Assembly: GCF_024346355.1 (NCBI RefSeq)
Contig: NZ_JAGQCU010000007.1
Coordinates: 1-64,000, forward strand
Source of the DNA: Cyanobium sp. ATX 6A2
GTDB taxonomy: Bacteria; Cyanobacteriota; Cyanobacteriia; PCC-6307; Cyanobiaceae
Direction: 5' to 3'
Length of the DNA: 64,000 nucleotides
Shown in pieces: positions 1-8,530 of the stretch. The notes under the pieces are model-generated. The model was not told the DNA's origin, ran no database searches, and saw nothing but the letters and a program-made list of their open reading frames with translations. The position numbers and the translations under genes were made by a program. Each line of letters starts with the position of its first letter. Position 1 is the stretch's first letter.

Positions 1-534
1 GACGCAGAGCACCATTGCCTTGTCCGGTGGGTTCAGGTAGAGACCGAGGATGTCGCGGACCTTCTCCACAAAGAACGGGTCGGTGGAGAGCTTGAAATGC
101 TTCTGCCTGTGGGGCTGCACTGAGAAGGTCTGCAACCAGCGATGGACGGTGGTTTTTGAGATGCCAGTCGCCGCAGCCAGAGAGCGGGCACTCCACTGGG
201 TACCGCCATCGGCGGGCTTGGTCTGGAGGGTCCGGTTGATCACCTCAGCCACGGTGTCGTCCTCGTAGGTGCGCGGTCGGCCGGGTCTGAGTTCGTCGTG
301 CAGCCCTTCCAGGCCCAGCTCCCGATACCGCTTGCGCCACTTGCCGACCGTCATCCCCGTCAGCCCCATTCGCTTGGCGATGGCCGTGTTGGTTTCGCCA
401 GCAGCGCAGGCCAGCACGATCTGGGCACGCTGAACAATGGAGTGAGGCAGTGAACGGGAGCTGGCGAGGGCCTGGAGCTGCTGAACCTCGTCGTCGCTGA
501 GAACCAGCGGTGGCATCGGACGTCCAAGCGCCAC
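1..534 (-). CDS. IS630-family transposase, N-terminal part (runs off left edge)
   Basis: Reading the minus strand from a GTG gives about 178 codons that stay open to the window edge, so the C-terminal catalytic half lies outside. The N-terminus has the IS630-type layout: a GRP motif just after the start, a helix-turn-helix (AIAKRMGLTGMTVGKWRKRY) and a second HTH around ISKTTVHRWL, then FVEKVRDILGLYLNPP, the segment preceding the first catalytic Asp. An ATG at 516 is an alternative, but the GRP motif conserved in this family lies upstream of it. Family assignment is from motif recognition. Whether the copy is intact cannot be seen. Confidence 0.8.
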   Translation of the reverse strand, partial: MALGRPMPPLVLSDDEVQQLQALASSRSLPHSIVQRAQIVLACAAGETNTAIAKRMGLTGMTVGKWRKRYRELGLEGLHDELRPGRPRTYEDDTVAEVINRTLQTKPADGGTQWSARSLAAATGISKTTVHRWLQTFSVQPHRQKHFKLSTDPFFVEKVRDILGLYLNPPDKAMVLCV

Positions 535-659
535 GGAGCACCTCAGGTGACACTCCTGATTCAAGCTGTTATTTCCGGGACGGCACACTAGGGAGACCCT
601 GGAAAACCCAGCCTGACCACGGGACAATGGTGCTGTGATCACACGCCAGGACTGGGGTG

Positions 660-1280
660 ATGGGGCGTAAGCAGCTGGGATTTGGCGATTACGAGCAGAC
701 CACCGCCAAGAAGCGCACCAATCGGGAGAAGTTCCTGGCTGAGATGGACCAGGTGGTGCCCTGGGGAGCACTGATCGAATTGATCGAGCCCCACTACCCC
801 AAGACCGGCAGCAAAGGCGGCCAGCCGCCCTACCCGCTGGCCACCATGCTGCGGGTCCACCTGATGCAGCAGCGGTACTCGCTGAGCGATCCAGCGATGG
901 AGGATGCCTTGATCGAGGTGCCGACGATGCGGTGGTTTGCGGGCATCGACATGCTCAGCAATCGGATCCCCGATGAGACGACGATCCTGGCGTTCCGGCA
1001 CCTGCTGGAGAAGAACAAACTGGGCGAGCAGATCTTTGAAACGGTCAAGGGCCATCTCAAGGACCGAGGGATGGCCATGAAGCAGGCCACGATCATCGAT
1101 ACCACCTTGATCGCCGCGCCCAGTTCCACAAAGAACAAGGCTCATGACCGGGATCCGGAGATGCACCAGACCAAAAAGGGCAACCAGTGGTATTTCGGGA
1201 TGAAGATCCATGCGGGCGTGGACAAGGACACGGGCCTGATCAACACCATCGTCACCACTGCCGCCAAGGCCCAGGGCTGA
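660..1280 (+). pseudogene. IS5-family transposase, 3'-truncated
   Basis: The product is about 206 residues, while IS5-group transposases are about 320. It shows the IS5 order: DUF772-like N-terminus (EPHYPKTGSKGGQPPYPL, MEDALIEV), the first DDE Asp in TIIDTTLIAAPSSTKNK, then QTKKGNQWYFGMKIHAGVD. After VTTAA the family sequence, which should carry the second Asp and the Glu, is replaced by AKAQG and a stop at the edge of a short inverted-repeat element. The enzyme is therefore inactive as it stands. An in-frame GTG one codon upstream is an alternative start. Confidence 0.85.
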
Positions 1281-1354
1281 TTCAAAGTCTCGGCCTGGTT
1301 TCGGTTCTGGTTGCCGCAGCCCAACCCATGCTGAAACTTTGAATCAGCCCTGGG
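1270..1354. repeat. 85-bp element with 19-bp perfect terminal inverted repeats
   Basis: Positions 1270-1288 and 1336-1354 are exact reverse complements over 19 bp, separated by 47 bp. The left arm supplies the stop codon that truncates the IS5 transposase. No T-run follows, so it is not a plain terminator. It looks like two terminal repeats brought together by internal deletion, or a very small MITE. Which insertion sequence it derives from is not known. Confidence 0.8.
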
Positions 1355-1659
1355 TGCAAGGTAGCGACAAGGGGCATAAGATCACCTTGATTGGGCACAG
1401 ATCAATCTCTGAGAACATCTGGTGGAGCAATCCGGCGATGTCTGATCTCAGGAGACGCTCAAGCCCTTGTTGCCCAGAGCTTCCTTAACCCTGGACGGAA
1501 GGAACAGTGTTCAGCCTCAATGTAGACCTCACTTGGATGCCTGCCCTCCCTTTACACTGTACTGTCTTACATGAAAGACCTCCACAGGAAGCGGGCCAGG
1601 CTGATTTCAGCATCCCAGCCATCGCTGTAGGCACGCGATAGTGTTCCTCTTACTGCTCG
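1355..1659. other. Stretch without recognisable gene between IS remnants
   Basis: No frame here gives a protein I recognise. The region lies between the truncated IS5 copy and the IS3 remnant and is probably degraded mobile-element DNA. Confidence 0.5.
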
Positions 1660-1851
1660 TTCGCGACTGGAGGAGGCCCTTACAATGTAAAGGCCCAGCG
1701 TCTTGGGCTTCACTCCAGCAGCCTTTCCCGCTTGGTGCGCCAGGCCCGCATCGACCTCGGCCAGGCCGGTCCCCGCCACCAAGGTCTGCTTAGCAGCGAG
1801 GAGCGCGCTGAACTCAACAGGCTCTGCAATGTCTGTGGACAATCTGATTGA
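1660..1851 (+). pseudogene. IS3-family OrfA (helix-turn-helix) remnant
   Basis: One plus frame reads ...GGPYNVKAQRLGLHSSSLSRLVRQAR..., then LLSSEERAELNRL, and stops. This is the C-terminal HTH and start of the coiled-coil region of IS3-type OrfA (compare the common pattern A..LGV..SSLSRWVRQAR). No start codon or N-terminal half can be followed, and the leucine zipper after ELNRL is lost. The 112-residue open frame on the opposite strand here is its antisense shadow. Confidence 0.7.
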
Positions 1852-1871
1852 ATACTGTTCAACCTGACTGA

Positions 1872-2370
1872 CACGGGACAACCACTGCTGGGACAGCGAC
1901 ATCACCTACCTTCGCACCACAGCGGGCTGGCGATACCTGGCTGTCTGGATCGACCTGTTCAGCCGTCGTGTCGTCGGCTGGACGCTGGATCAGCGGAAGG
2001 ATGCCGCTCTGGTGGTCGAGGCCCTCCACAGTCCCCTCGCTCACCGTCTGGTGGAACCGGAGCAGCTGCTCCGGCACGTGGATCAGGGCAGCCTGTACCG
2101 GGCCACTGACTACCGAGATCTGCTCAGGGAGCAGAAGATTGTTTGCAGCATGTCCGCTAAGGACTGCTGCTGTGACAACTCGGCGGTGGAGAGCTTTTTC
2201 CTACTCTGAATCTGGAACTGCAGCTCAATGACACTCCTTGAGTGCCCATAAGTCCTCTGCAACTGTAGCAGGATCTGGCCTGCTGGATTGAGGCTTATTC
2301 CAATCGAAAATTACGGCACTCATTGATCGATTGCGTTAGCAAAATCCTCTACAAGCTGAAGTTCTTTGCT
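1872..2370 (+). pseudogene. IS3-family OrfB transposase remnant, frameshifted
   Basis: The rve integrase core is readable: WDSDITYL (first Asp), IDLFSRRVVGWTLD, HVDQGSLYR (second Asp) and DNSAVESFF (Glu). Near 2200 the frame shifts by one base. A further frame resumes near 2269 as QDLACWIEAYSNRKLRHS, the usual C-terminal end (YN..R.HSSL). In-frame stops precede the core, so the N-terminal part is missing. All three DDE residues remain readable, but the gene is broken. Confidence 0.8.
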
Positions 2371-2856
2371 GCCTTTGCATTTAGGCCTATGAACCCTGAC
2401 CGCTATCCACGAAATCGGGGGTAACCAGACTTCTAGGCAGAGCCTAGTAGCGATGTGCCTTCGCGCCAACATCGGTGGCCGTGAAGCTGAGATCAGCCCT
2501 GCCCTCCTTCTGTAGAGGCAGAACAATGCAGGAGCCCCATAGTGCAGTGGGAGGCAGAACTCCACATCGGATCTACACCAAGACCGAACGCTGTTCCTGT
2601 CGTGCAGGGTTGACGATGTCGGCAGGCAAAACTATCGATCAAAAAGCTCACATCGTGCACTTCTTCTTATGCTTGGTGAGCTTTGGCGGGGACCTGCTCC
2701 AATCGCCGTATACAGCCGATTGTCGTGCATCTATACATTTCTGTCCTTTTATCTGAGAAGAGTTGTGCCATCATTGGCTAACATCTGCAGATCTTTTTGG
2801 CCGGGGGCGCATAATTCATACTCCTATACCCAGGGAGGCCGTCCAGGGTCAGATGC
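2371..2856. other. Intergenic stretch without recognisable gene
   Basis: Short open frames exist on both strands, but none has a recognisable motif, a ribosome-binding site or family length. Base composition drifts towards AT on the right, continuing into the neighbouring glycosyltransferase-like gene. I see no tRNA, terminator or direct repeat marking a boundary. Confidence 0.45.
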
Positions 2857-3633
2857 TTATTGACCGGACTCAGCTTCATGAAAAGCATCCATAAGTGCGG
2901 CCTTGGCTTTTATGCCAATAGTCCAATTAGCGTGGAAGAGGATAGGATCTCTTTTCCTCTTTGTGGCTTCAGTAGCCGGCTTGAATCTTGCGTAGATAGG
3001 CCCCATGTAACCCACTGGAAACATGACCTGAGACAAGAAATAAACCTTTTTGTAAACGTCGATACAACCTGATATATGCTTATAGAAGGTGGCTTGATCG
3101 TGCTGGCCCTCCCCTGAGATTATGGCGGCACATTGCTCTTTATGCAATGTTTCAAGTAGCGTGATATTGGTCTCGCAGTATTTGAACCCCATAAACCCGG
3201 TGCATGGATGCTTGGGAAATATGTGACTGCCTTCATCTTGAACCAATATGTCATAAGCCTTCCATATCTTGCCAAACGATGCCAATGGGATGGCCGATAG
3301 TACTTTGATATCGGCATCAATAAAGATCGCATCATCTGATTTCGATTTCATCGCTTCAAGCAAAGCAATCCACTTGAAGGACGACTTGATGTTGAAGTCA
3401 AACGAGTTGTAAAGCGAATATTTCGACGGTGAGATCGCGTTAAGCATCTCTGGCCTGCCTAAATCAACAGCTTCCACTCCAAGTCCGGACAGTGTTGATA
3501 GAATGCTGTCCTTGTCAAGGGAATAGTAAATGACGATAGCCTGCTCTGGGTGGGCGGATCGAATTGACTTGACGCTTCTTTCCTGAAGCTCCCATGTTTC
3601 GTTTCCGATTAATAGGCCAACAAAAACTGTCAT
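2857..3633 (-). CDS. Putative nucleotide-diphospho-sugar transferase (GT-A type glycosyltransferase)
   Basis: The protein is 258 residues. A DxD motif in DAIFIDADIKVL (Asp106-Asp108) is the metal/nucleotide-sugar site typical of GT-A glycosyltransferases. It is followed by a region with HPCTGFMGFKY and a late HANWT, as in family-77-like nucleotide-diphospho-sugar transferases. There is no signal peptide or membrane segment, so a cytoplasmic role on a glycan precursor is likely. The gene is clearly richer in A+T and in AAA/ATT-type codons than the housekeeping genes to its right, and it stands alone beside insertion-sequence debris, which suggests lateral transfer. Acceptor and sugar are unknown. 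Confidence 0.6.
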   Translation of the reverse strand: MTVFVGLLIGNETWELQERSVKSIRSAHPEQAIVIYYSLDKDSILSTLSGLGVEAVDLGRPEMLNAISPSKYSLYNSFDFNIKSSFKWIALLEAMKSKSDDAIFIDADIKVLSAIPLASFGKIWKAYDILVQDEGSHIFPKHPCTGFMGFKYCETNITLLETLHKEQCAAIISGEGQHDQATFYKHISGCIDVYKKVYFLSQVMFPVGYMGPIYARFKPATEATKRKRDPILFHANWTIGIKAKAALMDAFHEAESGQ

Positions 3634-3840
3634 TTCAAAGGTTGCTCGGGGTGGCTATCTTGACTGGTGGGGAAAGAGGCTTGAGTGCTCTGAGCTTGAG
3701 AGCGAACAGGGTGGAGTGACGGGCAATCATTCCCGAGGCGATGAATCGCCATATTGATCCACATTTAATGGTCAGAAATCTTCTGTCAAGTTATCCGTTT
3801 ACGGGGTTGCTGGTGATGGAGATCGGTGGGGTGCCAGCCC

Positions 3841-3869
3841 CGCCCCCGCGGAGGCGAGGCACGGGGGCG
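3841..3869. repeat. GC-rich stem-loop downstream of lipA
   Basis: CGCCCCCG and CGGGGGCG can form an 8-bp stem with a 13-nt loop between lipA and the glycosyltransferase-like gene. No T-run follows on the minus strand, so a role as lipA terminator is only possible. Confidence 0.35.
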
Positions 3870-3899
3870 TCCCCCTTCAACTAGACGGCCACGGCGCAT

Positions 3900-4820
3900 T
3901 CAATCAGAAAAGCCAGCTACCTTTCTCGGAAATCTCCGGGGCGGCACAACAGGTCTCGGATTCTCTCTCATCAGCCGCCTCACCTCCCCAGCGTGGTAGC
4001 TGCTGCGCGTCAGCGGTGAGCTCACCACCTGCAGAAAGCCCATTTCCTGCTCCCCATGCCGGCGGTAGCCTTCGAACTGCTCCGGCGTCACGAAGCGGTC
4101 CACCGGCAGGTGCTTCGGGCCGGGCGAGAGGTACTGACCGATGGTCACGATGTCCACGGCGTGACGCCGCAGGTCAGCCATCACCTCCAGCACCTCCTCA
4201 TCGCTCTCTCCTAGCCCCACCATCAGCCCGGACTTGGTGAAGGCGCGTGGCCAACCCTCGCGCACCCGCTGCAGCAGCTCCAGCGACCGTTCATAGATGG
4301 CCTGAGGCCGGGCCCGCCTGTAGAGCCTGGGCACTGTTTCGATGTTGTGGTTGAACACGTGGGGCGCTGCCTCCATCACGGCGGCCAGGGCGTCCCAGTT
4401 GCCGCAGAAGTCGGGGATCAACAGTTCGATCGTGGTGTCCGGCGAGCGGCGGCGCACCGCCTCGATGCAGGCCACGAACTGGCTGGCGCCGCCGTCGGCC
4501 AAGTCGTCGCGGTTCACGGCGGTGATCACCACGTGGCGCAGGCCCAGGCGCTCCACCGCTTCCCCCAGCCTCTGGGGCTCGGTGGAATCGAGGGCCCGCA
4601 CGCTTTTGTCGAAGTCGATGTCGCAGTAGGGGCAGGCCCGGGTGCAGCCGGGCCCCATGATCAAAAAGGTAGCGGTGCCGCCGGCGAAGCACTCGCCGAT
4701 GTTGGGGCAGCTGGCCTCCTGGCACACCGTGTTCAGCTTGAGGTCCGCCAGCAGGTCGGCCACCGCCCCGATGCGCTCCCGCTGGGGGGCCTTGACGCGC
4801 AGCCAGTCGGGTTTCAACAC
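3900..4820 (-). CDS. lipA: Lipoyl synthase
   Basis: A radical SAM enzyme that inserts two sulfurs into protein-bound octanoate to make lipoate for 2-oxoacid dehydrogenases and the glycine cleavage system. Both iron-sulfur sites are visible: the auxiliary cluster cysteines in [15 protein letters not shown] (C33, C38, C44) and the radical SAM motif CTRACPYC (C59, C63, C66). The C-terminal RSSYHAGE carries the conserved Ser ligand. I chose the GTG at 4820 ([10 protein letters not shown]...), giving 306 residues as usual for the family; the TTG next to it is equally possible. The frame stays open upstream to 5063, but that stretch crosses a tRNA gene and is not coding. Confidence 0.92.
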   Translation of the reverse strand: MLKPDWLRVKAPQRERIGAVADLLADLKLNTVCQEASCPNIGECFAGGTATFLIMGPGCTRACPYCDIDFDKSVRALDSTEPQRLGEAVERLGLRHVVITAVNRDDLADGGASQFVACIEAVRRRSPDTTIELLIPDFCGNWDALAAVMEAAPHVFNHNIETVPRLYRRARPQAIYERSLELLQRVREGWPRAFTKSGLMVGLGESDEEVLEVMADLRRHAVDIVTIGQYLSPGPKHLPVDRFVTPEQFEGYRRHGEQEMGFLQVVSSPLTRSSYHAGEVRRLMRENPRPVVPPRRFPRKVAGFSD

Positions 4821-4969
4821 GGCGGCAGGGACCCGGATCGGGCCGGCGGGAGGGCAGGAGCTGACTTTAGAAATATCACGCCAGGCATGGTCTGCGACCA
4901 GCCCAGTTTCAGGGGGGGGGAGGCGGCTCCAGGCTTCTCCTTGCGGGCCATCCCCTAAAGTCCAGCCAT

Positions 4970-5043
4970 CGGGATGTAGCGCAGCTTGGTAGCGCACTTC
5001 GTTCGGGACGAAGGGGCCGCAGGTTCGAATCCTGTCATCCCGA
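4970..5043 (+). tRNA. tRNA-Pro (anticodon CGG)
   Basis: A 74-nt cloverleaf: acceptor stem CGGGATG/CATCCCG, D arm GCGC...GCGC, anticodon stem CTTCG/CGAAG with loop TTCGGGA (anticodon CGG), and T arm GCAGG-TTCGAAT-CCTGT. CCA is not encoded. It lies in the leader of lipA on the opposite strand, and its last nine bases overlap the 3' end of the cobalamin gene. Confidence 0.95.
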
Positions 5044-6858
5044 CTTGTCAGTGAGCTCGGCACCCGGGTAACCCCTTGGTGTCACCACCCAGCCCTCCTG
5101 CTCTCTGGTGCTGCTGTTGCCCATCAGCACCAGGGTGAGCATGTCCACCTGGTCGAGCGGCAGAGCATCCAGTCGGTGCACGCTCACCCGCTCGGCGTCC
5201 CGTCCCAGCTGCCGGGCCAGCACCACCGGGGTGGAACCGGGACGTTCGCCCAGCAGGATCTCTCGGGCCCGCTCCAGCTGCCAGTGGCGATCCCGCGAGC
5301 GCGGGTTGTAGAGCGCCACCACGAAATCGCCCGCCGCGGCCGCCCGCAGCCGTTGTTCGATCACGGCCCAGGGGGTGAGCCTGTCGCTGAGGCTGATGGT
5401 GCAGAAGTCGTGCATCAGCGGAGCGCCCACCCGGGCGGCCGCCAGCTGCAGCGCGGAGATGCCGGGGTGCACCGTGAAACCGGGCCGGCCATCGCCGGGT
5501 TGCTGGAGCCACAGCTCCAGGGCCAGGCCCGCCATGGCGTAGATGCCGCTGTCTCCCGAGGACACCAGGGCCACGTTCAGCCCCTGGCTCGCCAGCTCCA
5601 GCGCCAGCTCGCAGCGCGCCCGCTCTTCGGTGAGCTGGCCGTCGCAGCGCAGCTGGTCGGGCCGGCGCAGGGGCTCCAGCAGATCGAGATAGAGCCCGTA
5701 GCCCACCCACACCGTGGCTTCAGCGAGGGCCCTGCGGGCATCGGGGGTGAGCAGATCGAGCCGCCCCGGGCCGCTGCCCACCAGGTGCAGATGTCCGCGC
5801 TGCGGAGCCCACTGCCCATCGGCCTGGGCAATCGCCAGGGTGGCGGCGCCCTGCTCCCCGCCTGCGCCATGGAGCACCTGCTTCCCCGCCAGCAGCCCTG
5901 CCTTGGGACCGGCCGCCAGCAGCGCGGCCGCCTCGGCCACGCTGGCCGTGCCCATCTCGGCCGCCACCACCGCTGAGGGGTTGGGCACCGATACCGCGTC
6001 CAGGTGGGCGGCTGAGAACCAGCGCAGGGGCCAGTGGCGGCGCCGGGCCAGCTCCAGCAGGGCGGGTTCGTCGGCCTTGCGATCGATGCTGGCCAGCCCT
6101 GCCACGGCCTCGGGGGCCAGCTGCAGCTGCTCCAGTCGCCCGTCCACCAGCCGCTCCAGCAGCTCTAGGCAGGTGTGGCGCTCACAGCCGAGCCCCAACC
6201 ACAGCCCGGGGGGGTGCCAACGGCAGCCGGGTCCGGCGTGGATGGTGATCAGCAGATCCGCCTCACCCTCGCTGTGCGGATCGCTGCACGCCCGCAGGCT
6301 CAGCCCGGTGGCGGCCTGCAGCTGCTGCCAGCGCCGGTTGCCGGCGCTCTGGCTCACCACCGGGGCCGCCCGCGGTGCCGTCTCAGCCTGGGCCGCCCGT
6401 TTCATCAGTGCCGTCCAGTCGCCGCCCGAGCCCCGCCGCCAGCCCCAGGCCCGGCCGAAGCTGTCCAGCGCCAGCCGTTGCCGACCGCCGCTGCTGCCGG
6501 TGCTCACCAGCTGGGCTCCCAGCACGGCGGCCACCTGCTGGCCGAGCGCTTCGGCCCCGGCCTGATGGCCCCCCAGCAGCGGGATCACAAAGCGCCCCTG
6601 GGGATCGAGCACCACCACGGCCGGATCCCGGTGCTTGCCCGCCAGCAACGGGGCCACCAGCCGCACCACCAGTCCGCAGGCACCCACCACCACAAATCCC
6701 CGCGCGCCCGTCCAGTGCTCCCGAAGCCAGCCAGGCAGGGGGGGATCGCCGCAGAGAACCGGCGGCGCTGTCAGCAGCCCCGCCTGCAGCAGGGGCATCA
6801 GCAGAGCCTCCCCCCCGGCACTGAAGCTGAGCCCCCAGAGGCCGCCGTTGTTGCTCAT
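5035..6858 (-). CDS. cobJ: CbiG-CobJ fusion: cobalt-precorrin-5A hydrolase / precorrin-3B C17-methyltransferase
   Basis: A 607-residue two-domain enzyme of cobalamin (or pseudocobalamin) biosynthesis. Residues about 1-340 resemble CbiG, which opens the lactone ring of precorrin-5A. Residues about 355-600 are a tetrapyrrole methyltransferase of the CobJ/CbiH type, with [17 protein letters not shown] at its start, [13 protein letters not shown] in the middle and [11 protein letters not shown] late. A single gene carrying both steps occurs in cyanobacteria. It starts inside the stop codon of the upstream lipoprotein gene (ATGA), so the two are translationally coupled. Its stop codon lies within the 3' end of the convergent tRNA-Pro. 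Confidence 0.88.
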   Translation of the reverse strand: MSNNGGLWGLSFSAGGEALLMPLLQAGLLTAPPVLCGDPPLPGWLREHWTGARGFVVVGACGLVVRLVAPLLAGKHRDPAVVVLDPQGRFVIPLLGGHQAGAEALGQQVAAVLGAQLVSTGSSGGRQRLALDSFGRAWGWRRGSGGDWTALMKRAAQAETAPRAAPVVSQSAGNRRWQQLQAATGLSLRACSDPHSEGEADLLITIHAGPGCRWHPPGLWLGLGCERHTCLELLERLVDGRLEQLQLAPEAVAGLASIDRKADEPALLELARRRHWPLRWFSAAHLDAVSVPNPSAVVAAEMGTASVAEAAALLAAGPKAGLLAGKQVLHGAGGEQGAATLAIAQADGQWAPQRGHLHLVGSGPGRLDLLTPDARRALAEATVWVGYGLYLDLLEPLRRPDQLRCDGQLTEERARCELALELASQGLNVALVSSGDSGIYAMAGLALELWLQQPGDGRPGFTVHPGISALQLAAARVGAPLMHDFCTISLSDRLTPWAVIEQRLRAAAAGDFVVALYNPRSRDRHWQLERAREILLGERPGSTPVVLARQLGRDAERVSVHRLDALPLDQVDMLTLVLMGNSSTREQEGWVVTPRGYPGAELTDKSG

Positions 6859-8066
6859 GCCGCCGACTCCGGCTGCCCGTTCGGGGACAGCCCGTTCACG
6901 CTGGTGCCCTCGCTCTCCTGGGGCGCCTCCTCGGTGGGCAGCGCTTCCGCCGGATCAGGCCCATCCCCATGCCCGCGTGGCTCGGCATCGGCTTGCGCAG
7001 CGGCTGCGGGCGCAGTCTCTGCAGCGGCTGGTTCGGCCGGTTCTGCAGGCTCCTCTTGCGCAGGCTCCTCAGCGGTGGCGGCCTCGGGGTCTGCAGCCGG
7101 GGCCGTGCCCAGCACCTGCGCCAGTTCCTCCTCGCTCAACGCTCCCCCCAGCCAGCGGGGCCGCGGGCCGGCGGCCCCCAGGGTCACCTCCCGCACCAGC
7201 GTGTTGAACGGGGGATTGAGAGGCTCGCCGCGCTCATCCACCAGTTCCATCAAGAGGCTGTTGCTGCCGGTGCGCCAGCCCTTGAGCCACAGCGGGGCGT
7301 TCTGGTCCACCAGGAAACTGTCGCCGTTGATCGTCACCCGCAGCCGCCAGCGGGCGTCCCCCTCGCGCAGTCCCTGCAGGGGCGCATCCTGCAGCAACCA
7401 GTCGAGCAGCACCGGCTCGGCGCCTGCCAGCTCCGCTGGACTGGCCACGATCAGCTGCGGCGTGCCCGGTGCCGGCACGCCCAGCGGATTGATGGCCACC
7501 CGGTGCAGCCGGATCTGGGCGGAAGCCCCCGGGTTCTTCACCACCTCCCCCCAGGGCCGAACGGCCGTGACGGTGATGCGGTGGCTGCCCGGGGCCAAAG
7601 GGTCCATCGGCACGGCCAGATCGAAGCGCTCGGCGGTGGCGCCGTCTCCTGTGAGGCGCAGGGGCGGTTCGTCATCCACCTGCACGGCCAGATGGGCCCC
7701 AAGGCCAAGCGGGCCGGCATCGGTGAGTGGCCAGTCGCTGCCGCGGATACGCAGGGTCCAGCTCCCGGCAGGGAGCAGGCTGCCGTCCTCAGGGGCGGTG
7801 ATGGCCAGCTGCGGCCTGTGCTGATCGAGGGCTTGCCGCAGCTGCTGCACCGGCGGCGGTGGCGCCACCTCCTGCAGGCGGCCGGCCGCTCCGGCCGCGC
7901 CCAGGGGCAGGGGCTCAGGGGCGCCGCTGTTGCGGCTGAGCCGGGAGCAGCCGGAGGGCGCCAGCAGCACCAGCAGCAGGGCTCCGCTGAGCAGCACCCG
8001 CAGCAGCCGGCGCCATTGTTTGCCAGCTCCGCCGGCCCGCACCACCCTCACCCGCCCTGTCCCCAT
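6855..8066 (-). CDS. Putative lipoprotein, Ala/Glu/Pro-rich C-terminus
   Basis: The product has about 403 residues from the ATG at 8066. A basic N-region is followed by a hydrophobic stretch (LLRVLLSGALLLVLLAPSGC), where LAPSGC fits a lipobox, so a lipid-anchored exported protein is predicted. The middle (about 90-310) reads like beta-rich domains with phrases such as LAITAPEDGSLLPAG and TAVRPWGEVV, resembling Ig-like folds. The last about 90 residues are Ala/Glu/Pro-rich low complexity. An in-frame ATG at 8126 would add 20 residues but moves the signal peptide away from the N-terminus. It overlaps cobJ by ATGA. Function is unknown; coupling to a corrinoid gene hints at, but does not prove, a related role. 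Confidence 0.7.
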   Translation of the reverse strand: MGTGRVRVVRAGGAGKQWRRLLRVLLSGALLLVLLAPSGCSRLSRNSGAPEPLPLGAAGAAGRLQEVAPPPPVQQLRQALDQHRPQLAITAPEDGSLLPAGSWTLRIRGSDWPLTDAGPLGLGAHLAVQVDDEPPLRLTGDGATAERFDLAVPMDPLAPGSHRITVTAVRPWGEVVKNPGASAQIRLHRVAINPLGVPAPGTPQLIVASPAELAGAEPVLLDWLLQDAPLQGLREGDARWRLRVTINGDSFLVDQNAPLWLKGWRTGSNSLLMELVDERGEPLNPPFNTLVREVTLGAAGPRPRWLGGALSEEELAQVLGTAPAADPEAATAEEPAQEEPAEPAEPAAAETAPAAAAQADAEPRGHGDGPDPAEALPTEEAPQESEGTSVNGLSPNGQPESAA

Positions 8067-8126
8067 GGATCTGGAGGCATTCTGCTGGCCCGGACGGCTT
8101 GCCTCCAGTCCGGCCGTCAACCGCAC

Positions 8127-8530
8127 CAGTAACGGTAGGGATATGATTCAAATGACGCGAATGAAGACTAGTCGATATAGCTTTCTTTCCTTCAGGTGCC
8201 AGTCGTGCACTGGGGATCGGGGGTATTGAACCTTTGTTACTGAGCCCAGAAGCATCTTGAGCGTGGCTCTTATGCTGCGCCGAGCGGTCCCCTATCTGGG
8301 GCCTGGCCCCAGCCTCCACAGCGGTTTTGCGAATCCTCGCCTTTGGCGAGCCCTCGCTGAAGCCGCTGCGGCTGGAGCCCATGGACGGCCCCGGTTCGCC
8401 CGGTCCGTCCATGGGGCCCGATCACGGCGCCTCCCTCGCTGGTTTCCAGTTCCTGGTTTCCAGCGGATGAGGCCTCGCTCCCCAGGGGTGGGGACCCCCA
8501 CCTCGACTCTGTCCCTCGAGGAAACACTCG
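8127..8530 (+). promoter_or_regulatory. psaA upstream/leader region
   Basis: About 400 bp without a gene between the divergent lipoprotein gene and psaA. The first about 120 bp are AT-richer (positions 8150-8200) and are the likely promoter area, though I cannot assign -35/-10 boxes. The rest is GC-rich and full of potential stem-loops, consistent with a long structured 5' UTR. A GAGG at 8518-8521 lies ten bases before the psaA ATG and is the likely ribosome-binding site. Confidence 0.6.
8378..8415 (+). promoter_or_regulatory. Strong stem-loop in the psaA leader
   Basis: CCCATGGACGG (8378-8388) and CCGTCCATGGG (8405-8415) form a perfect 11-bp stem, and the 16-nt interior can pair further (CCGG...CCGG). 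It is about 115 nt upstream of psaA and lacks a T-run, so an mRNA stability or translation-control element is likelier than a terminator. Confidence 0.6.

Noticed and set aside
1567-1905. A 112-codon minus-strand open frame
   Set aside because: It is the antisense of the IS3 OrfA remnant, which gives clear transposase sequence on the plus strand.
4821-5063. N-terminal extension of lipA in the same open frame
   Set aside because: It runs through the complete tRNA-Pro gene and has no LipA homology; the GTG at 4820 fits the family.
6175-8132. Long plus-strand frames opposite cobJ and the lipoprotein
   Set aside because: Antisense shadows; no recognisable motif, and the minus-strand frames carry family sequences.
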